From positions 124,001 through 188,000 of the forward strand of contig JABLXJ010000002.1 of assembly GCA_013178125.1 (NCBI GenBank): a DNA stretch of 64,000 nucleotides. The letters run 5' to 3'. Both the position numbers and the translations under genes were made by a program. The notes under the pieces are model-generated. The model was given only the letters and a program-made list of their open reading frames with translations, did no database searches and was not told where the DNA came from. Each line of letters starts with the position of its first letter. Position 1 is the stretch's first letter. This stretch comes from Bacillota bacterium (GTDB lineage: Bacteria; Bacillota; SHA-98; Ch115; JABLXJ01). This document shows positions 1 through 9,087 of this stretch, one piece after another.

Positions 1-2
1 AC

Positions 3-722
3 ATAGTAAGCTTCGATGATGAACGCCTCTATTCGGATGATCCGTTCGCTGCAGGCATTGTCGAGACTCTAGAGTATTTCCCCAGGGATATCCTAGATAA
101 TTATCTCATCAACGTCGGGCTTACGGGGGCGTACTCCCAGGTAGTTTTCCTCATGGGGCTGGAGCGAGTGATGGTTGGCATGATAGATGATCCTGACGGC
201 GTGAGGCGCGCCATCGAGGCGCGGCTACCCTTCGCGTTGCGCTGGGCCGAGAAATTGGCGAGCCTCGGGGCCCCGTGCATATGGATAGGCGAAGGCACGG
301 CATCTTCTACGTTAATCTCGCCGGCGATGTATAAGGAATTCGTCCTCCCGTATGAACAGGAGGTTATTTCATATATACATTCGCTGGGCATTCCATGTGT
401 AATCCATATCTGTGGTAACACGAACCCCAGCCTCGATCTCATTGCCCAAAGCGGGGCCGAGTGCTTCGAGCTCGACTGGCAGGTTGACCTCGGGCATGCA
501 AAGAACATGATAGGGGGCTCCATGTGTCTGAAGGGGAACCTCAATACGACGCTGCTTGCTGAGAGCGGGTCGGAAGAGATCTATCAGGAATCATGTAGAT
601 GTATTCGGGAGGCGGCGGCTGGGGGCGGGTTTATTTTGAGCAGCGGGTGCGCCGTCGGTAGAGATACGCCGGGCGAAAACATCGATGCAATGGTTAGGGC
701 CGCAATGGAATATGCGTATTAA
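3..722 (+). CDS. Zinc-site methyltransferase / uroporphyrinogen-decarboxylase-fold protein (5' end outside window)
   Basis: The frame is open from the first bases of the window and runs to TAA at 720-722, so about the last 240 residues are present and the start lies upstream. The visible part ends with an HICGN motif and, some 75 residues later, SSGC. This HxC...C arrangement is the zinc site of the MtaA/MtbA/CmuA branch of the URO-D superfamily, which transfers methyl groups between corrinoid proteins and thiols. True HemE enzymes lack this site. The next gene, 36 bases downstream, is a homologue with the same motif, so the two form a pair. The methyl donor and acceptor cannot be inferred, and no corrinoid protein is visible in the window. 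Family assignment is firm; the catalytic role is inferred. Confidence 0.8.
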   Translation: MVSFDDERLYSDDPFAAGIVETLEYFPRDILDNYLINVGLTGAYSQVVFLMGLERVMVGMIDDPDGVRRAIEARLPFALRWAEKLASLGAPCIWIGEGTASSTLISPAMYKEFVLPYEQEVISYIHSLGIPCVIHICGNTNPSLDLIAQSGAECFELDWQVDLGHAKNMIGGSMCLKGNLNTTLLAESGSEEIYQESCRCIREAAAGGGFILSSGCAVGRDTPGENIDAMVRAAMEYAY

Positions 723-758
723 TGTTTTAGCCTGAAATTGCCTATGGGGGAGATCAAG

Positions 759-1787
759 TTGTCGAATCCGCTCGAGCGCTGCATGAAAGCTATAAAGCTT
801 GAAGAGCCTGACCGGGTGCCGGTAATCCCATTAATTATTCGGCATGCCGCGAAAATTGAAAAGGTATCATTAAAGGATTATTCTCTCAACCCTGAACTCC
901 TTGTGCAGTGTCAAGTAGCCGCTCTCGAGAGATATGGCTATGACGGCATCCATGTTACCTCGGATAATTGGATCCTACCGGAGGCGGTGGGCTGTGAGAT
1001 AACATGGCCGGGCGACGAGCCGCCTGTGCTGCTGCGAAGCCCACTCAGCGATAGACGTGATATTGACAGGTTGCGGCTCGCGAACCCTTATGTTGACGGC
1101 AGGATGCCCCTCAGGCTTCAGGCGACGGGAATAGCCATGAAGGCCGTGGGCGACAGGTGCTGCGTGAAGGTCAATTTCGACCAGGGGCCGTTCAGCCTCG
1201 CATCCGCGTTGCGAGGAATACAGCAGTTCTTTCTTGATTTGCACGATGATCCTGTATATACCCTCGAGTTGCTGGATTTTTGTGCGAGAGTGGTCGCGGA
1301 GTTCGGGGTTGCAGCAGCCAAGGCCGGAGCTCACGTGCTTACCTTTGGGGATTCGGTTGCGAGCCTTGTTAACCGCGAAGCATATGAGCGGTTTGCTTTT
1401 CCCTTTGAGAAGCGGGTTATCCAGGAAATTCACCAGCGCACTGGCGGGGTGCCTGTTTTCCTGCACATCTGCGGCGATACAACGCGCATTTTAGACCTTA
1501 TGGCTCAGACCGGGGCCGACGGCCTCGAAATAGACTACGCTGTCGACCTGGCCTTCGCCAAGCGGACAGCCGGGGAGGTCACATGCTTGGAGGGCAATAT
1601 AGCCCCCTCGGAGGTGCTGCTGCAGGCCGGGCCCGACAGGGTGCTCGAGGAGGCTCTGAAATGTATCCAGGCGGCGGGCCAGGGCGGTGGCTTTATCCTC
1701 AGCTCCGGCTGCGAGGTCCCGCCTGACGCCCCGGCAGAAAACATCCTGGCGATGGTGCGTGCGGCGGAGGTTTACGCGGAGGGCTGA
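759..1787 (+). CDS. Zinc-site methyltransferase / uroporphyrinogen-decarboxylase-fold protein
   Basis: About 342 residues, the usual length for the URO-D/MtaA family. I start it at TTG 759, seven bases after GGGGGAG, because this gives the family-like N terminus MSNPLERCMKAIKLEEPDRV. An in-frame TTG at 738 is an alternative. The probable zinc ligands are H236 and C238 (LHICGD) and C318 (SSGCEVP), the pattern of corrinoid-dependent methyltransferases rather than of heme-pathway decarboxylase. It lies 36 bases behind a homologue and is probably co-transcribed with it. Roles in one-carbon or methoxy-compound metabolism are plausible. No substrate-specific partner (MtaB, MtaC or corrinoid protein) is nearby, so the reaction is unknown. 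Confidence 0.82.
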   Translation: MSNPLERCMKAIKLEEPDRVPVIPLIIRHAAKIEKVSLKDYSLNPELLVQCQVAALERYGYDGIHVTSDNWILPEAVGCEITWPGDEPPVLLRSPLSDRRDIDRLRLANPYVDGRMPLRLQATGIAMKAVGDRCCVKVNFDQGPFSLASALRGIQQFFLDLHDDPVYTLELLDFCARVVAEFGVAAAKAGAHVLTFGDSVASLVNREAYERFAFPFEKRVIQEIHQRTGGVPVFLHICGDTTRILDLMAQTGADGLEIDYAVDLAFAKRTAGEVTCLEGNIAPSEVLLQAGPDRVLEEALKCIQAAGQGGGFILSSGCEVPPDAPAENILAMVRAAEVYAEG

Positions 1788-1944
1788 TATATATGGCTTC
1801 GTAGTCATAAATCGCGCTAGTTTTCACAGATTTCGATATAAATTGCGTAGCTTACTGAGCATTGAATTGCTCAGTTATTTGTGTAATAATTAAGCTGTAA
1901 AGATGTATAGTAAATGAAGAAGATGCGCATAGGTGGTGATTGGA

Positions 1945-2268
1945 ATGGCACCGGGTGGCAGGCTTATGTTTACTAGAGGTCAGTTAATTCCCTCATCAGT
2001 CTTCGCGAAGAAATTTGGTTCATTCTTACAGAAGGTAAAAGATCACCCTGTATTCATTACTCATCGAAGCGGGGATATAAAAGCGGCCTTCATCGATATT
2101 GATGAGTATGAACGCTTAAAATCTTCTGAGGAAGAATTGGCCGAACTCCATCTCATTGCCGAGGCCAGCGACCGCCTCTTGAGATTTATTAAGGGCAAGC
2201 AACGCACATATAGCTTCGATGATATACTGTCTGAAGAAGGGCTGACAAGGGATGAGCTGGAAGATTGA
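1945..2268 (+). CDS. Phd/YefM-like antitoxin
   Basis: A small protein of about 108 residues. It contains 'FAKKFGSFLQKVKDHPVFIT' followed by 'GDIKAAFIDIDEYERLK', the layout of the Phd/YefM N-terminal DNA-binding domain, with a C-terminal acidic tail that would wrap a toxin. ATG 1945 is chosen because AGGTGG sits eight bases upstream; GTG 1933 and ATG 1966 are in frame. The stop overlaps the start of the RelE-like gene by 17 bases, so the two are translationally coupled as in type II toxin-antitoxin modules. By analogy it should repress its own operon and neutralise the toxin. Confidence 0.75.
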   Translation: MAPGGRLMFTRGQLIPSSVFAKKFGSFLQKVKDHPVFITHRSGDIKAAFIDIDEYERLKSSEEELAELHLIAEASDRLLRFIKGKQRTYSFDDILSEEGLTRDELED

Positions 2269-2647
2269 ATTCCTACCGGAAGCCAGGGATGACTTGAAGC
2301 GATTAGACGGAGATCAACGGAAGCAAGTCCTAAAGTCCATAAAGAAGTTGGAAATGGATCCGTTGGGCTACGGTTCACCTTTAGGCAGTAGATCAGGACG
2401 AAATTTGACAGGTTTATACAGCATTAGAGCAGATAACAGGTCACTCCGGGTGATTTATGCGATCTTCGATACCAGCATTCAGATAGTGCTAATCATTGTT
2501 ATCGGCAAGCGTGAAGACTTTGCTGCCCACAATGAAGCAGAAAAGCGCAAGGCATTCTATAATGAGCTCCTTAATTTCTTGGAGGGCTCCGTAGATCAGG
2601 ATAGTTTTGAATCCACTCTTGCCAGGATTTTGAGGAAAAGGTCGTGA
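2252..2647 (+). CDS. RelE/ParE-like toxin
   Basis: About 131 residues. The N terminus MSWKIEFLPEARDDLKRLD, the central 'GYGSPLGSRSGRNLTGLYSIRADNRSLRVIYAI' and 'IQIVLIIVIGKREDF' follow the beta-alpha pattern and conserved Arg/Lys positions of RelE-type mRNA interferases. The C-terminal extension of about 35 residues past the KRED segment is longer than in typical RelE (85-95 aa). The gene overlaps its antitoxin by 17 bases. Whether it cleaves mRNA in the ribosome or poisons gyrase (ParE) cannot be told from sequence. Confidence 0.75.
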   Translation: MSWKIEFLPEARDDLKRLDGDQRKQVLKSIKKLEMDPLGYGSPLGSRSGRNLTGLYSIRADNRSLRVIYAIFDTSIQIVLIIVIGKREDFAAHNEAEKRKAFYNELLNFLEGSVDQDSFESTLARILRKRS

Positions 2648-2951
2648 GCTCATCCTACGGGTTCTTTACATCCGCTATATCCGCGAATTATCTACGATTC
2701 TCTTATAGAGTCAGCCAACTCCTTGATTTGCCTCTGGTCTATTCTGGGCTGCAACCCAAAATCAAAATGTTGGAGCATACTGCCCTATTCATCTCTCCAT
2801 CCCGAACCTTACGCGCGCTAAGAAATTTTTGAAAAGCTCTCTAATCCAGAGGAGGATTTTAGGTTAGTATGTAGAATTAATAAAAATTAGGAACGTTACC
2901 AAATGGTTGTTATCATGTAGATTAGTATACGATACAGGTGTAATGTACAAG
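2648..2951. other. Intergenic stretch, A+T-rich, no convincing gene
   Basis: Lies between the toxin gene and the LacI-type regulator. A 62-codon open frame from 2644 has no family resemblance and no good ribosome-binding site. Around 2890-2900 the sequence GGAACGTTACC has the CG-centred near-symmetry of LacI-family operators and could serve autoregulation, but the palindrome is imperfect. Confidence 0.3.
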
Positions 2952-4055
2952 ATGTCGAGAAAGTCAACTCAAATACCGCAGCTGTCACAGGGTAATCCCA
3001 ATGAACTGATTCCGTCACTGGGGGGTAAGCAAATCAAAAATCCGACGATAAAGGATGTAGCCGCCATTGCAGGCGTCTCGCCCTCGACGGTTGGACGGGT
3101 TATAGGTGAGTACGGCTCTACTAGTGCCAAAGCACGAGAAAGAGTGGCTAAGGCAATAAAGCAACTAGGGTACAAGCCCAATGCCATAGCGAGGAGCTTG
3201 AAAAGTCGGCGAACGAGGACCCTTGGCTATCTCTTGCCCATCATAACAAATCCGTTTCACGCCCAAATCGCTAAGGGGATTCAGGACGTAGCCAATGCGC
3301 ACGGCTACAATGTGATTCTATGTAGTACGGGTATGAATGCCCAGAGGACTTCTGAGTTGGGGCGAGTTTTGCTTGAAAATAGGGTTGATGGGATCGTTCT
3401 CTCGCTACCTGGTGACGATTCTGTGTTTGGACTAGTGGAGGCCTTTAGAGATAGTGGGATTCCTATCGTAGTTTGCCATGGTTCCAGGAGGATAGCCGGC
3501 GTTGATAAAGTCATGTGTGACGATGCTAGAGGCGGGTACCTGGCAGCGAAACATCTCGTAGACTTCGGCCACCGGCGGATTGGCATAATAGCTATAAAAG
3601 ATAGCACCACGAGTTCCTTGAGACTAGATGGATGCCGGAAAGCACTTGGTGAGGTTGGGATCGATCTCTCTCCTGAACTAGTAATGGAAGTTCCGGATTT
3701 CTCGCAAGAAGCTGGTTATACCGGGACGAAGCTTTTATTAATGCGTTGTGAACAGCCCACTGCCATAATTGCGTTCAACGACCTTATGGCCCTGGGTGCG
3801 ATGGATGCCCTGGCAGAGGAGAATCTAGGGGTGCCCGGGAACGTATCCGTAGTTGGCTTTGATAATACATTTGCCGCAGTTATGCGTCCGCGCCTCACGA
3901 CGGTGGCTCTCCCGATGTATCAGGCTGGTCAGATTGCCGCACAGCTTTTGTTTGAGCGTATTAATGGACGTTATCGCGGAGAACCGAGAGAGGTGAGCCT
4001 TCCGGAGGAACTCATCCTAGGGGGGTCCTCTACCGTGCTGAAAATACGGGCTTGA
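2952..4055 (+). CDS. LacI-family transcriptional regulator
   Basis: About 368 residues. The LacI helix-turn-helix is recognisable ('TIKDVAAIAGVSPSTVGRVI', then GYKPNAIARSLKS as hinge helix). It is followed by a periplasmic-binding-like sensor domain with 'TRTLGYLLPIITNPFHAQIA' and the C-terminal 'LTTVALPMYQAGQIAAQLLF'. The HTH is preceded by about 35 residues, longer than usual, so the start is uncertain: ATG 2952, ATG 2943 and TTG 2907 are all in frame, none with a strong Shine-Dalgarno site. It sits just upstream of a sugar ABC importer, cupin isomerase and pyranase, so it is the likely local repressor responding to the imported sugar or its phosphate. Confidence 0.9.
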   Translation: MSRKSTQIPQLSQGNPNELIPSLGGKQIKNPTIKDVAAIAGVSPSTVGRVIGEYGSTSAKARERVAKAIKQLGYKPNAIARSLKSRRTRTLGYLLPIITNPFHAQIAKGIQDVANAHGYNVILCSTGMNAQRTSELGRVLLENRVDGIVLSLPGDDSVFGLVEAFRDSGIPIVVCHGSRRIAGVDKVMCDDARGGYLAAKHLVDFGHRRIGIIAIKDSTTSSLRLDGCRKALGEVGIDLSPELVMEVPDFSQEAGYTGTKLLLMRCEQPTAIIAFNDLMALGAMDALAEENLGVPGNVSVVGFDNTFAAVMRPRLTTVALPMYQAGQIAAQLLFERINGRYRGEPREVSLPEELILGGSSTVLKIRA

Positions 4056-4304
4056 TGAGAGTTGTCTTCAACTGGATGGGGGAGTTTTGTCCAGTACGAG
4101 CCTCCCGGGATCTTCAAGTGGGAGATGGATGAATGACTTGGAGGGGCAGGTCAAGCTTGTATCGTGAATCTATCGCGAATCTACAAAAGGACGCAAATGG
4201 GGGTGGAAAACTAAGTACCGACATGATATGTCAGCTGTTATGAGGGTTAGCTGCGGGTAAATGGAGCGGGCTGAAAATAGAGTTACTAAGGAGGTTATGG
4301 AAAA

Positions 4305-5624
4305 GTGAAAAGAAACCTTGTTTACATTTTGTGTGCAGTAGCCTTACTTGTCCTGATATTTGGGTTTGCGACGGGTACCATGGCGGCTAGTTCGACAACA
4401 CTACATATCTATGGCGTATTCCCGCCGAACCCGAAACAGGCTGAGGCCCTGCAGAAGGGTTTTCAGGCTATTCACCCCGATGTAACCTTGAAATGGCACA
4501 GATTTCTTGATGAACGCTTTATAGAGTCTTTCATGGCGGCTCGTACAGCGGGGGAACCGATTGACGTAGTTGCTTTGAATGGACAGGATTTGCGCTTTTT
4601 TGCAACTTCCGGTATGCTTGAGAATCTTACGCCCTTTGTAAAAAATAAGGAAGCCTATTATAAAATTGGGATTGACCCATACACCATCGGGGGCAAGCTA
4701 TGGGCTCTCCCTGGTCTCAGTCCCGGGGTGGTTAGTATGGGACTCTATTATAACAAGTTGATATTTAATAAATACGGACTTACGCCCCCCGAAACCTACG
4801 CGGATATGGTAAAGATAGCTAGAACGCTCCGCAGCCATAATGTTGAGCCTCTGGTCCATGAGGGCGGGGTTACCTATATGTGGCCTCTATGGTATTTCTT
4901 CACCTTTGCCCAAACGAGCAAGAACCGTTCAGTAGAACGCACAGCGGATATCCTGGAGGGCAAGGGGAAATTCACCGATGCCGACTCGATGGAGGCAATG
5001 AGAGCGATTCAACAATTTGCTAAAGATAGAGTGTTTATCACTGGCGTGAATAGTATGTCTCGTGATCAGGCTGCGCAGGCTTTTATGAATGGGAAAGCGG
5101 CCATGTGGGTAGCTGGTTCTTGGATGAATCCGCAGTTCATTCAGAAGGCAAAAGAAGAGCCCAAGATCTTCCAACCAGGTCGTACTCATTTCCCTATATT
5201 GGTCGAAGGGGTTATCCCAGAGGCACCTGGTGGGCCGCCGCCTGCGATCGGTATCTACAGGGGATCCAAGAATAAGGATCTAGCTAAAGACCTGGTTCTT
5301 TATTTAGCTGGTCCGGAAGCAACGGAAATCGTCGCAAGTCTAGATCAATTCGGGCGTGGTGCAGGTTATGCCTTACCTGAAGTGAAAGGTGCACCAGGAG
5401 AGCTCAACGAGCTGACTCGAAAGGACTTTCCTCGCACCGTAGTCTGGCTCGACTGGTTTTGGCCGCCGGAGATCACCCGGGTTTTCCAGACAGAAATACA
5501 AGCTGTGGTCGGTTTGCAGCGTAAACCTGAAGATGCGATGCTGAACATCCAAAAAGAATTTGATCGTCTGGTTGCCAGGGGTTATAAATTTAGTGGGGTG
5601 GTAGAGACTACAGCCGCTGAATAA
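4305..5624 (+). CDS. Sugar ABC transporter substrate-binding protein (importer A)
   Basis: 439 residues, extracytoplasmic solute-binding protein family 1. A GTG start lies ten bases after AAGGAGGT. The signal peptide has KRN as n-region, a hydrophobic core and a probable cleavage near 'GTMAAS'; no lipobox cysteine is present. The 'GKLWALPGLSPG...LYYNKLIFNKYGLTPPETYADM' region and 'AFMNGKAAMWVAGSWM' are hallmarks of CUT1 oligosaccharide-binding proteins. Two permease genes follow, separated by a terminator-like hairpin. The ligand is probably a mono- or oligosaccharide; specificity cannot be read from sequence. Confidence 0.92.
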   Translation: MKRNLVYILCAVALLVLIFGFATGTMAASSTTLHIYGVFPPNPKQAEALQKGFQAIHPDVTLKWHRFLDERFIESFMAARTAGEPIDVVALNGQDLRFFATSGMLENLTPFVKNKEAYYKIGIDPYTIGGKLWALPGLSPGVVSMGLYYNKLIFNKYGLTPPETYADMVKIARTLRSHNVEPLVHEGGVTYMWPLWYFFTFAQTSKNRSVERTADILEGKGKFTDADSMEAMRAIQQFAKDRVFITGVNSMSRDQAAQAFMNGKAAMWVAGSWMNPQFIQKAKEEPKIFQPGRTHFPILVEGVIPEAPGGPPPAIGIYRGSKNKDLAKDLVLYLAGPEATEIVASLDQFGRGAGYALPEVKGAPGELNELTRKDFPRTVVWLDWFWPPEITRVFQTEIQAVVGLQRKPEDAMLNIQKEFDRLVARGYKFSGVVETTAAE

Positions 5625-5706
5625 AAACTCATTAATATAACTCAATTATTAGATGCGTAATCTGTGTAATGTTATCCTCACCAAATTAGGAAACATGGGC
5701 TTGGCG

Positions 5707-5735
5707 GGAGGGCGGTTGCCAGCCCTCCTTTTCCC
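5707..5735 (+). terminator. Stem-loop between binding protein and permease genes (importer A)
   Basis: GGAGGGC pairs with GCCCTCC around an eight-base loop, followed by TTTT. It sits after the binding-protein gene and before the first permease. A partial terminator or mRNA-stabilising hairpin here would let the binding protein be made in excess over the membrane subunits. Confidence 0.65.
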
Positions 5736-5820
5736 TTCTTAGTGATGAGTCGGGTGCGTTCTTGAGTAACGCGTCAAAACCCGGAAAGTCTGTGGCGCCG
5801 CATATGGGGGTGCGTTTACG

Positions 5821-6732
5821 TTGACTCAGAATGTGATCCGCCGAAAATCGGTAATCGCCACTTTTACTCCATATTTACTTATAGCGCCGGCTCTAATCCT
5901 ATATTTAACTTTTACAGCTTATCCGATCCTCTATGGAATATGGTTGAGTCTACTTGACTGGGATGGCTTTTCTCAAAATATGATATTCGTCAGCTTTCGG
6001 AATTTTAGCGAGATCATTCTTCATGATCAATTATTCCGTTTATCTTTGTGGCACAACGTGATCTATACCCTTGGAACCGTCATGGCCAAGACTATAGTAG
6101 GGTTAGGCTTGGCACTTCTCCTTAATAGGAGTACCAAGATGCTAGTTGTATATAGAACTGCAATTTTTATTCCGGTAATCTTATCGTTTGTAGTGGTCGG
6201 GATGATGTGGTCATGGATCTTGAACCCAATATTCGGGCTCGCCAATGCCCTCTTCAAAACACTTGGTCTCGGTTTCCTGGCCCAGGATTGGCTTGGCAAT
6301 CCTCGCCTTGCATTATACACTGTGATGTTTGTCGATCTTTGGAAATGGGCCGGGTTCCATATGGTATTATTTCTCGCTGGACTTAAGGGAATTCCCGAGG
6401 TGCTTTACGAAGCTGCAGCTATTGATGGCGCTACCCCGTGGCAGCGGACGATTCGAATCACCGTGCCTCTCCTCTCAACGCCAGCTTTCATGGGAGCTGC
6501 ACTGGCCATCATTGGAGGATTTGGTGTCTTTGATCTAGTTTATGTACTTACTTCGGGTGGTCCCTATAATGCTACTGAAGTAGTAGCTCACCACATGTAT
6601 TTGCAAACCTTCAAGTTTCGCCGAGTAGGGTACGGTGCAGCAATGGCCTGGATCCTCTTTTTGATTATACTTCCGCTGGTCATTACACAGGTCCGATCTA
6701 TGCTTCGAAATATTCAGGAGGCCTCTGGCTAG
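5821..6732 (+). CDS. Sugar ABC transporter permease, MalF-type (importer A)
   Basis: 303 residues starting at TTG, eight bases after GGGGGTG. Six hydrophobic segments are visible. The cytoplasmic EAA loop reads 'YEAAAIDGATPWQRTIRITV', the contact site for the ATPase subunit. Sequence order and topology match the first CUT1 permease (MalF/UgpA-like). It forms the channel with the next gene; no ATPase gene is in this cluster. Confidence 0.93.
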   Translation: MTQNVIRRKSVIATFTPYLLIAPALILYLTFTAYPILYGIWLSLLDWDGFSQNMIFVSFRNFSEIILHDQLFRLSLWHNVIYTLGTVMAKTIVGLGLALLLNRSTKMLVVYRTAIFIPVILSFVVVGMMWSWILNPIFGLANALFKTLGLGFLAQDWLGNPRLALYTVMFVDLWKWAGFHMVLFLAGLKGIPEVLYEAAAIDGATPWQRTIRITVPLLSTPAFMGAALAIIGGFGVFDLVYVLTSGGPYNATEVVAHHMYLQTFKFRRVGYGAAMAWILFLIILPLVITQVRSMLRNIQEASG

Positions 6733-6822
6733 ACTTTAACAGGGCACTAAGGCTTGACTTGAGCTTATTCTATTTCTATTCAGGCGGATTTTCAACGCGT
6801 GGATCGTGGGGGCGACTTAGGA

Positions 6823-7749
6823 ATGAATGATCTAATTACGGGAGGGACTTCTTCGGTGCTTAGAGGAATGGCTAGAGGGCGTTCCTCGACGACAGTATTA
6901 GCCTGTGCGGCGCCAGGAATAAGGGGGAGACGTCTGTTAGCCATATTACTAACTCACGCGGTACTAATTATTTGTTCAATTATCGCCGGCTATCCTATTG
7001 TTTGGCTCGTGTTAAATTCTTTTAAGACCGAAACGCAACTTTACTCAAATACCTTTAGTATTCCGACGGTAATCAATTGGGAAAACTACCGCGAGGCTAT
7101 TGAACTTTCGAGGATTGGGACATTCATTTGGAATAGCATTTTTGTGACTACATCTACAGTAATAATTGTAGTGTTTCTTGGTTCATTGGCCGCTTATGCC
7201 TTTGCAAGGCTTAGATTTAGGGGCCGAGAGATCCTATTTTACACCTTCCTTATATCGATGATTCTCCCTCCCACGGTCAGTATTATTCCCCAGTTTACCG
7301 TAGTCGTAAAGCTTCACCTGATTAATACTTATTTCGGTTTGATTTTACCCTATGCCTCGGGGGGGTTAGCCTTTGCAATCTTTCTTTTCCGCGGGTTCCT
7401 GGCAGGTCTCCCCCGAGAGTTGGAGGAAGCGGCTCTTATCGACGGTTGTTCGTTACTGCGGGTCTACTCTCAGATTGTAATTCCCCTATCTAAGCCTATT
7501 ATCGCCACGGTTACTATCTTTCAATTCATGAATACCTGGAATGAGTTTTTCTGGGCGTTATTGGCAGCCCAGGACCCTACGGTAGCGACGATTCCAGTCG
7601 GGCTCATAAATTTCTCGACACAATGGGTAACTAAATGGCCATCTCTTTTCGCTGTTTTAACTCTGGCGGCAGTTCCCATTATTATCGTTTACGTAGCCCT
7701 TCAGGGACAGTTCATTTCGGGTCTTACCTCGGGCGCATTAAAGGGGTAA
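6823..7749 (+). CDS. Sugar ABC transporter permease, MalG-type (importer A)
   Basis: About 308 residues from ATG 6823; GTG 6799 is an in-frame alternative. The N terminus is longer than usual (about 45 polar residues before the first membrane segment). Features include six membrane segments, the EAA loop 'EEAALIDGCSLLRVYSQIVI', and the C-terminal 'GQFISGLTSGALKG' typical of MalG-like subunits. Its partner is the permease 90 bases upstream. Confidence 0.92.
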   Translation: MNDLITGGTSSVLRGMARGRSSTTVLACAAPGIRGRRLLAILLTHAVLIICSIIAGYPIVWLVLNSFKTETQLYSNTFSIPTVINWENYREAIELSRIGTFIWNSIFVTTSTVIIVVFLGSLAAYAFARLRFRGREILFYTFLISMILPPTVSIIPQFTVVVKLHLINTYFGLILPYASGGLAFAIFLFRGFLAGLPRELEEAALIDGCSLLRVYSQIVIPLSKPIIATVTIFQFMNTWNEFFWALLAAQDPTVATIPVGLINFSTQWVTKWPSLFAVLTLAAVPIIIVYVALQGQFISGLTSGALKG

Positions 7750-7822
7750 GAAGTTATTGAGAACGGCCCTCAGCAAAATAATATTTATATCACACACCCA
7801 AAAACTGAGATGGGGGATATCC

Positions 7823-9043
7823 ATGCATAAATCAAGGATGATCCATGAAACGTTTGAAAAAGGGGAAGGCATCCTCAGGCTAGTACCCACGTTTGTGCCG
7901 CGACGCTTTGGGTTGCCTGGCTACAGGTTAAGGTTACATCTTGATGACTACTACGCTCTGGGGACCAAACGAGGGGCAATCAAGGAACGCTGGTTTTCTT
8001 CTGTAATCGCTGCAATGAATGGTGAACTAGCGCCACCCGACGAAGGCATGAGTTATGTGGCTCCATCTGATAACATCGAGGATAAGTTCCTTTTCAAGGA
8101 TGCCGTCGATGAGCTCGGAGCTCAGCTCATCGGGGAAGAGCTAAAGGCGAAGTATGGTACTTGGCCTATGTACGCTAAGTTTTTTGATTATGAGACACCT
8201 CTATTCCACCACCTTCATCTCGACGATCTGGCAGCGGGGCGTGTTGGCCGACTTGGCAAGCCAGAGGGCTACTATTTCCCTGTACAGCTCAATAACTATC
8301 TCGGCCAGTTCCCGGTCACGTACTTTGGCTTTGATCCGGATGTTACAATTGAACAGGTTAAGGAGAGGTTGCTGAAGTTCGAGACTTCCGATAACCGTAT
8401 TACTGAGCTTTCTCGAGCTTATCGCATAGAGCTTGGAACCGGTTGGTACACCCCGCCGGGTGTGCTCCATGCACCGGGTTCTTGTTTGACATATGAACCC
8501 CAATGGAATAGCGATGTCAACTCAGTCTACGAGAATATTGCGGCCGGGGAAGTGTATCCGTACGAATTCTTGGTCGAGAACTGCCCTGAGGATAAGAAAC
8601 GCAATATCGAGTACATTTTGGGCCTTATGGATTGGGAGAAGAACGTGGACCCGTATTATAAGAGACACTACTTCAGGCCACCCGTGCTCTGCGCGCATTC
8701 AGATGAACGTCACATTGAAAAATGGATTATCTATGCCAATGATTATATAGGAGCCAAGGAGCTAACAGTAATGCCGGGCCAGACGGTAACGGTGAAGGAC
8801 GCTGCCGCTTATGGTTGCATCATTATCCAGGGACACGGGAAACTGGGGGTGTATGATGTTGAAGCAGCGATCATGCTCCGGTTTGGTCAGTTGAGCGCTG
8901 ACGAATACTTCGTTAGCGAAGAAGCAGCAAGAAAGGGAGTAACCATTGCCAACTATAGCCGCTGGGAGCCCATGGTTATCCTCAAGCATTTCGGCCCGAA
9001 CCACCCTGAAATGCCAAGATTAGTTCCGAGCGAAGGAGAGTAG
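7823..9043 (+). CDS. Cupin protein, type I phosphomannose-isomerase-like
   Basis: About 406 residues from ATG 7823, chosen because GGGGGAT precedes it by six bases. Two cupin halves are suggested: 'TPLFHHLHLDDLAAG' supplies a HxH metal motif and 'WYTPPGVLHAPGS' a further histidine. Both resemble the metal sites of class I mannose-6-phosphate isomerases and related sugar isomerases. It is placed after the permeases and before the RbsD-like gene, so it probably isomerises the imported sugar. Exact substrate unknown; overall similarity to ManA is partial. Confidence 0.65.
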   Translation: MHKSRMIHETFEKGEGILRLVPTFVPRRFGLPGYRLRLHLDDYYALGTKRGAIKERWFSSVIAAMNGELAPPDEGMSYVAPSDNIEDKFLFKDAVDELGAQLIGEELKAKYGTWPMYAKFFDYETPLFHHLHLDDLAAGRVGRLGKPEGYYFPVQLNNYLGQFPVTYFGFDPDVTIEQVKERLLKFETSDNRITELSRAYRIELGTGWYTPPGVLHAPGSCLTYEPQWNSDVNSVYENIAAGEVYPYEFLVENCPEDKKRNIEYILGLMDWEKNVDPYYKRHYFRPPVLCAHSDERHIEKWIIYANDYIGAKELTVMPGQTVTVKDAAAYGCIIIQGHGKLGVYDVEAAIMLRFGQLSADEYFVSEEAARKGVTIANYSRWEPMVILKHFGPNHPEMPRLVPSEGE

Positions 9044-9087
9044 ATGATGATGAGGCCACAGAACGAGGTCCAATTGGGGGTGATATT

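Noticed and set aside
3-1787. Heme-pathway uroporphyrinogen decarboxylase (hemE)
   Set aside because: The HxC...C zinc motif is that of corrinoid methyltransferases and there are no other heme genes in the neighbourhood.
2644-2832. 62-codon frame behind the RelE-like gene
   Set aside because: No ribosome-binding site and no recognisable protein features.
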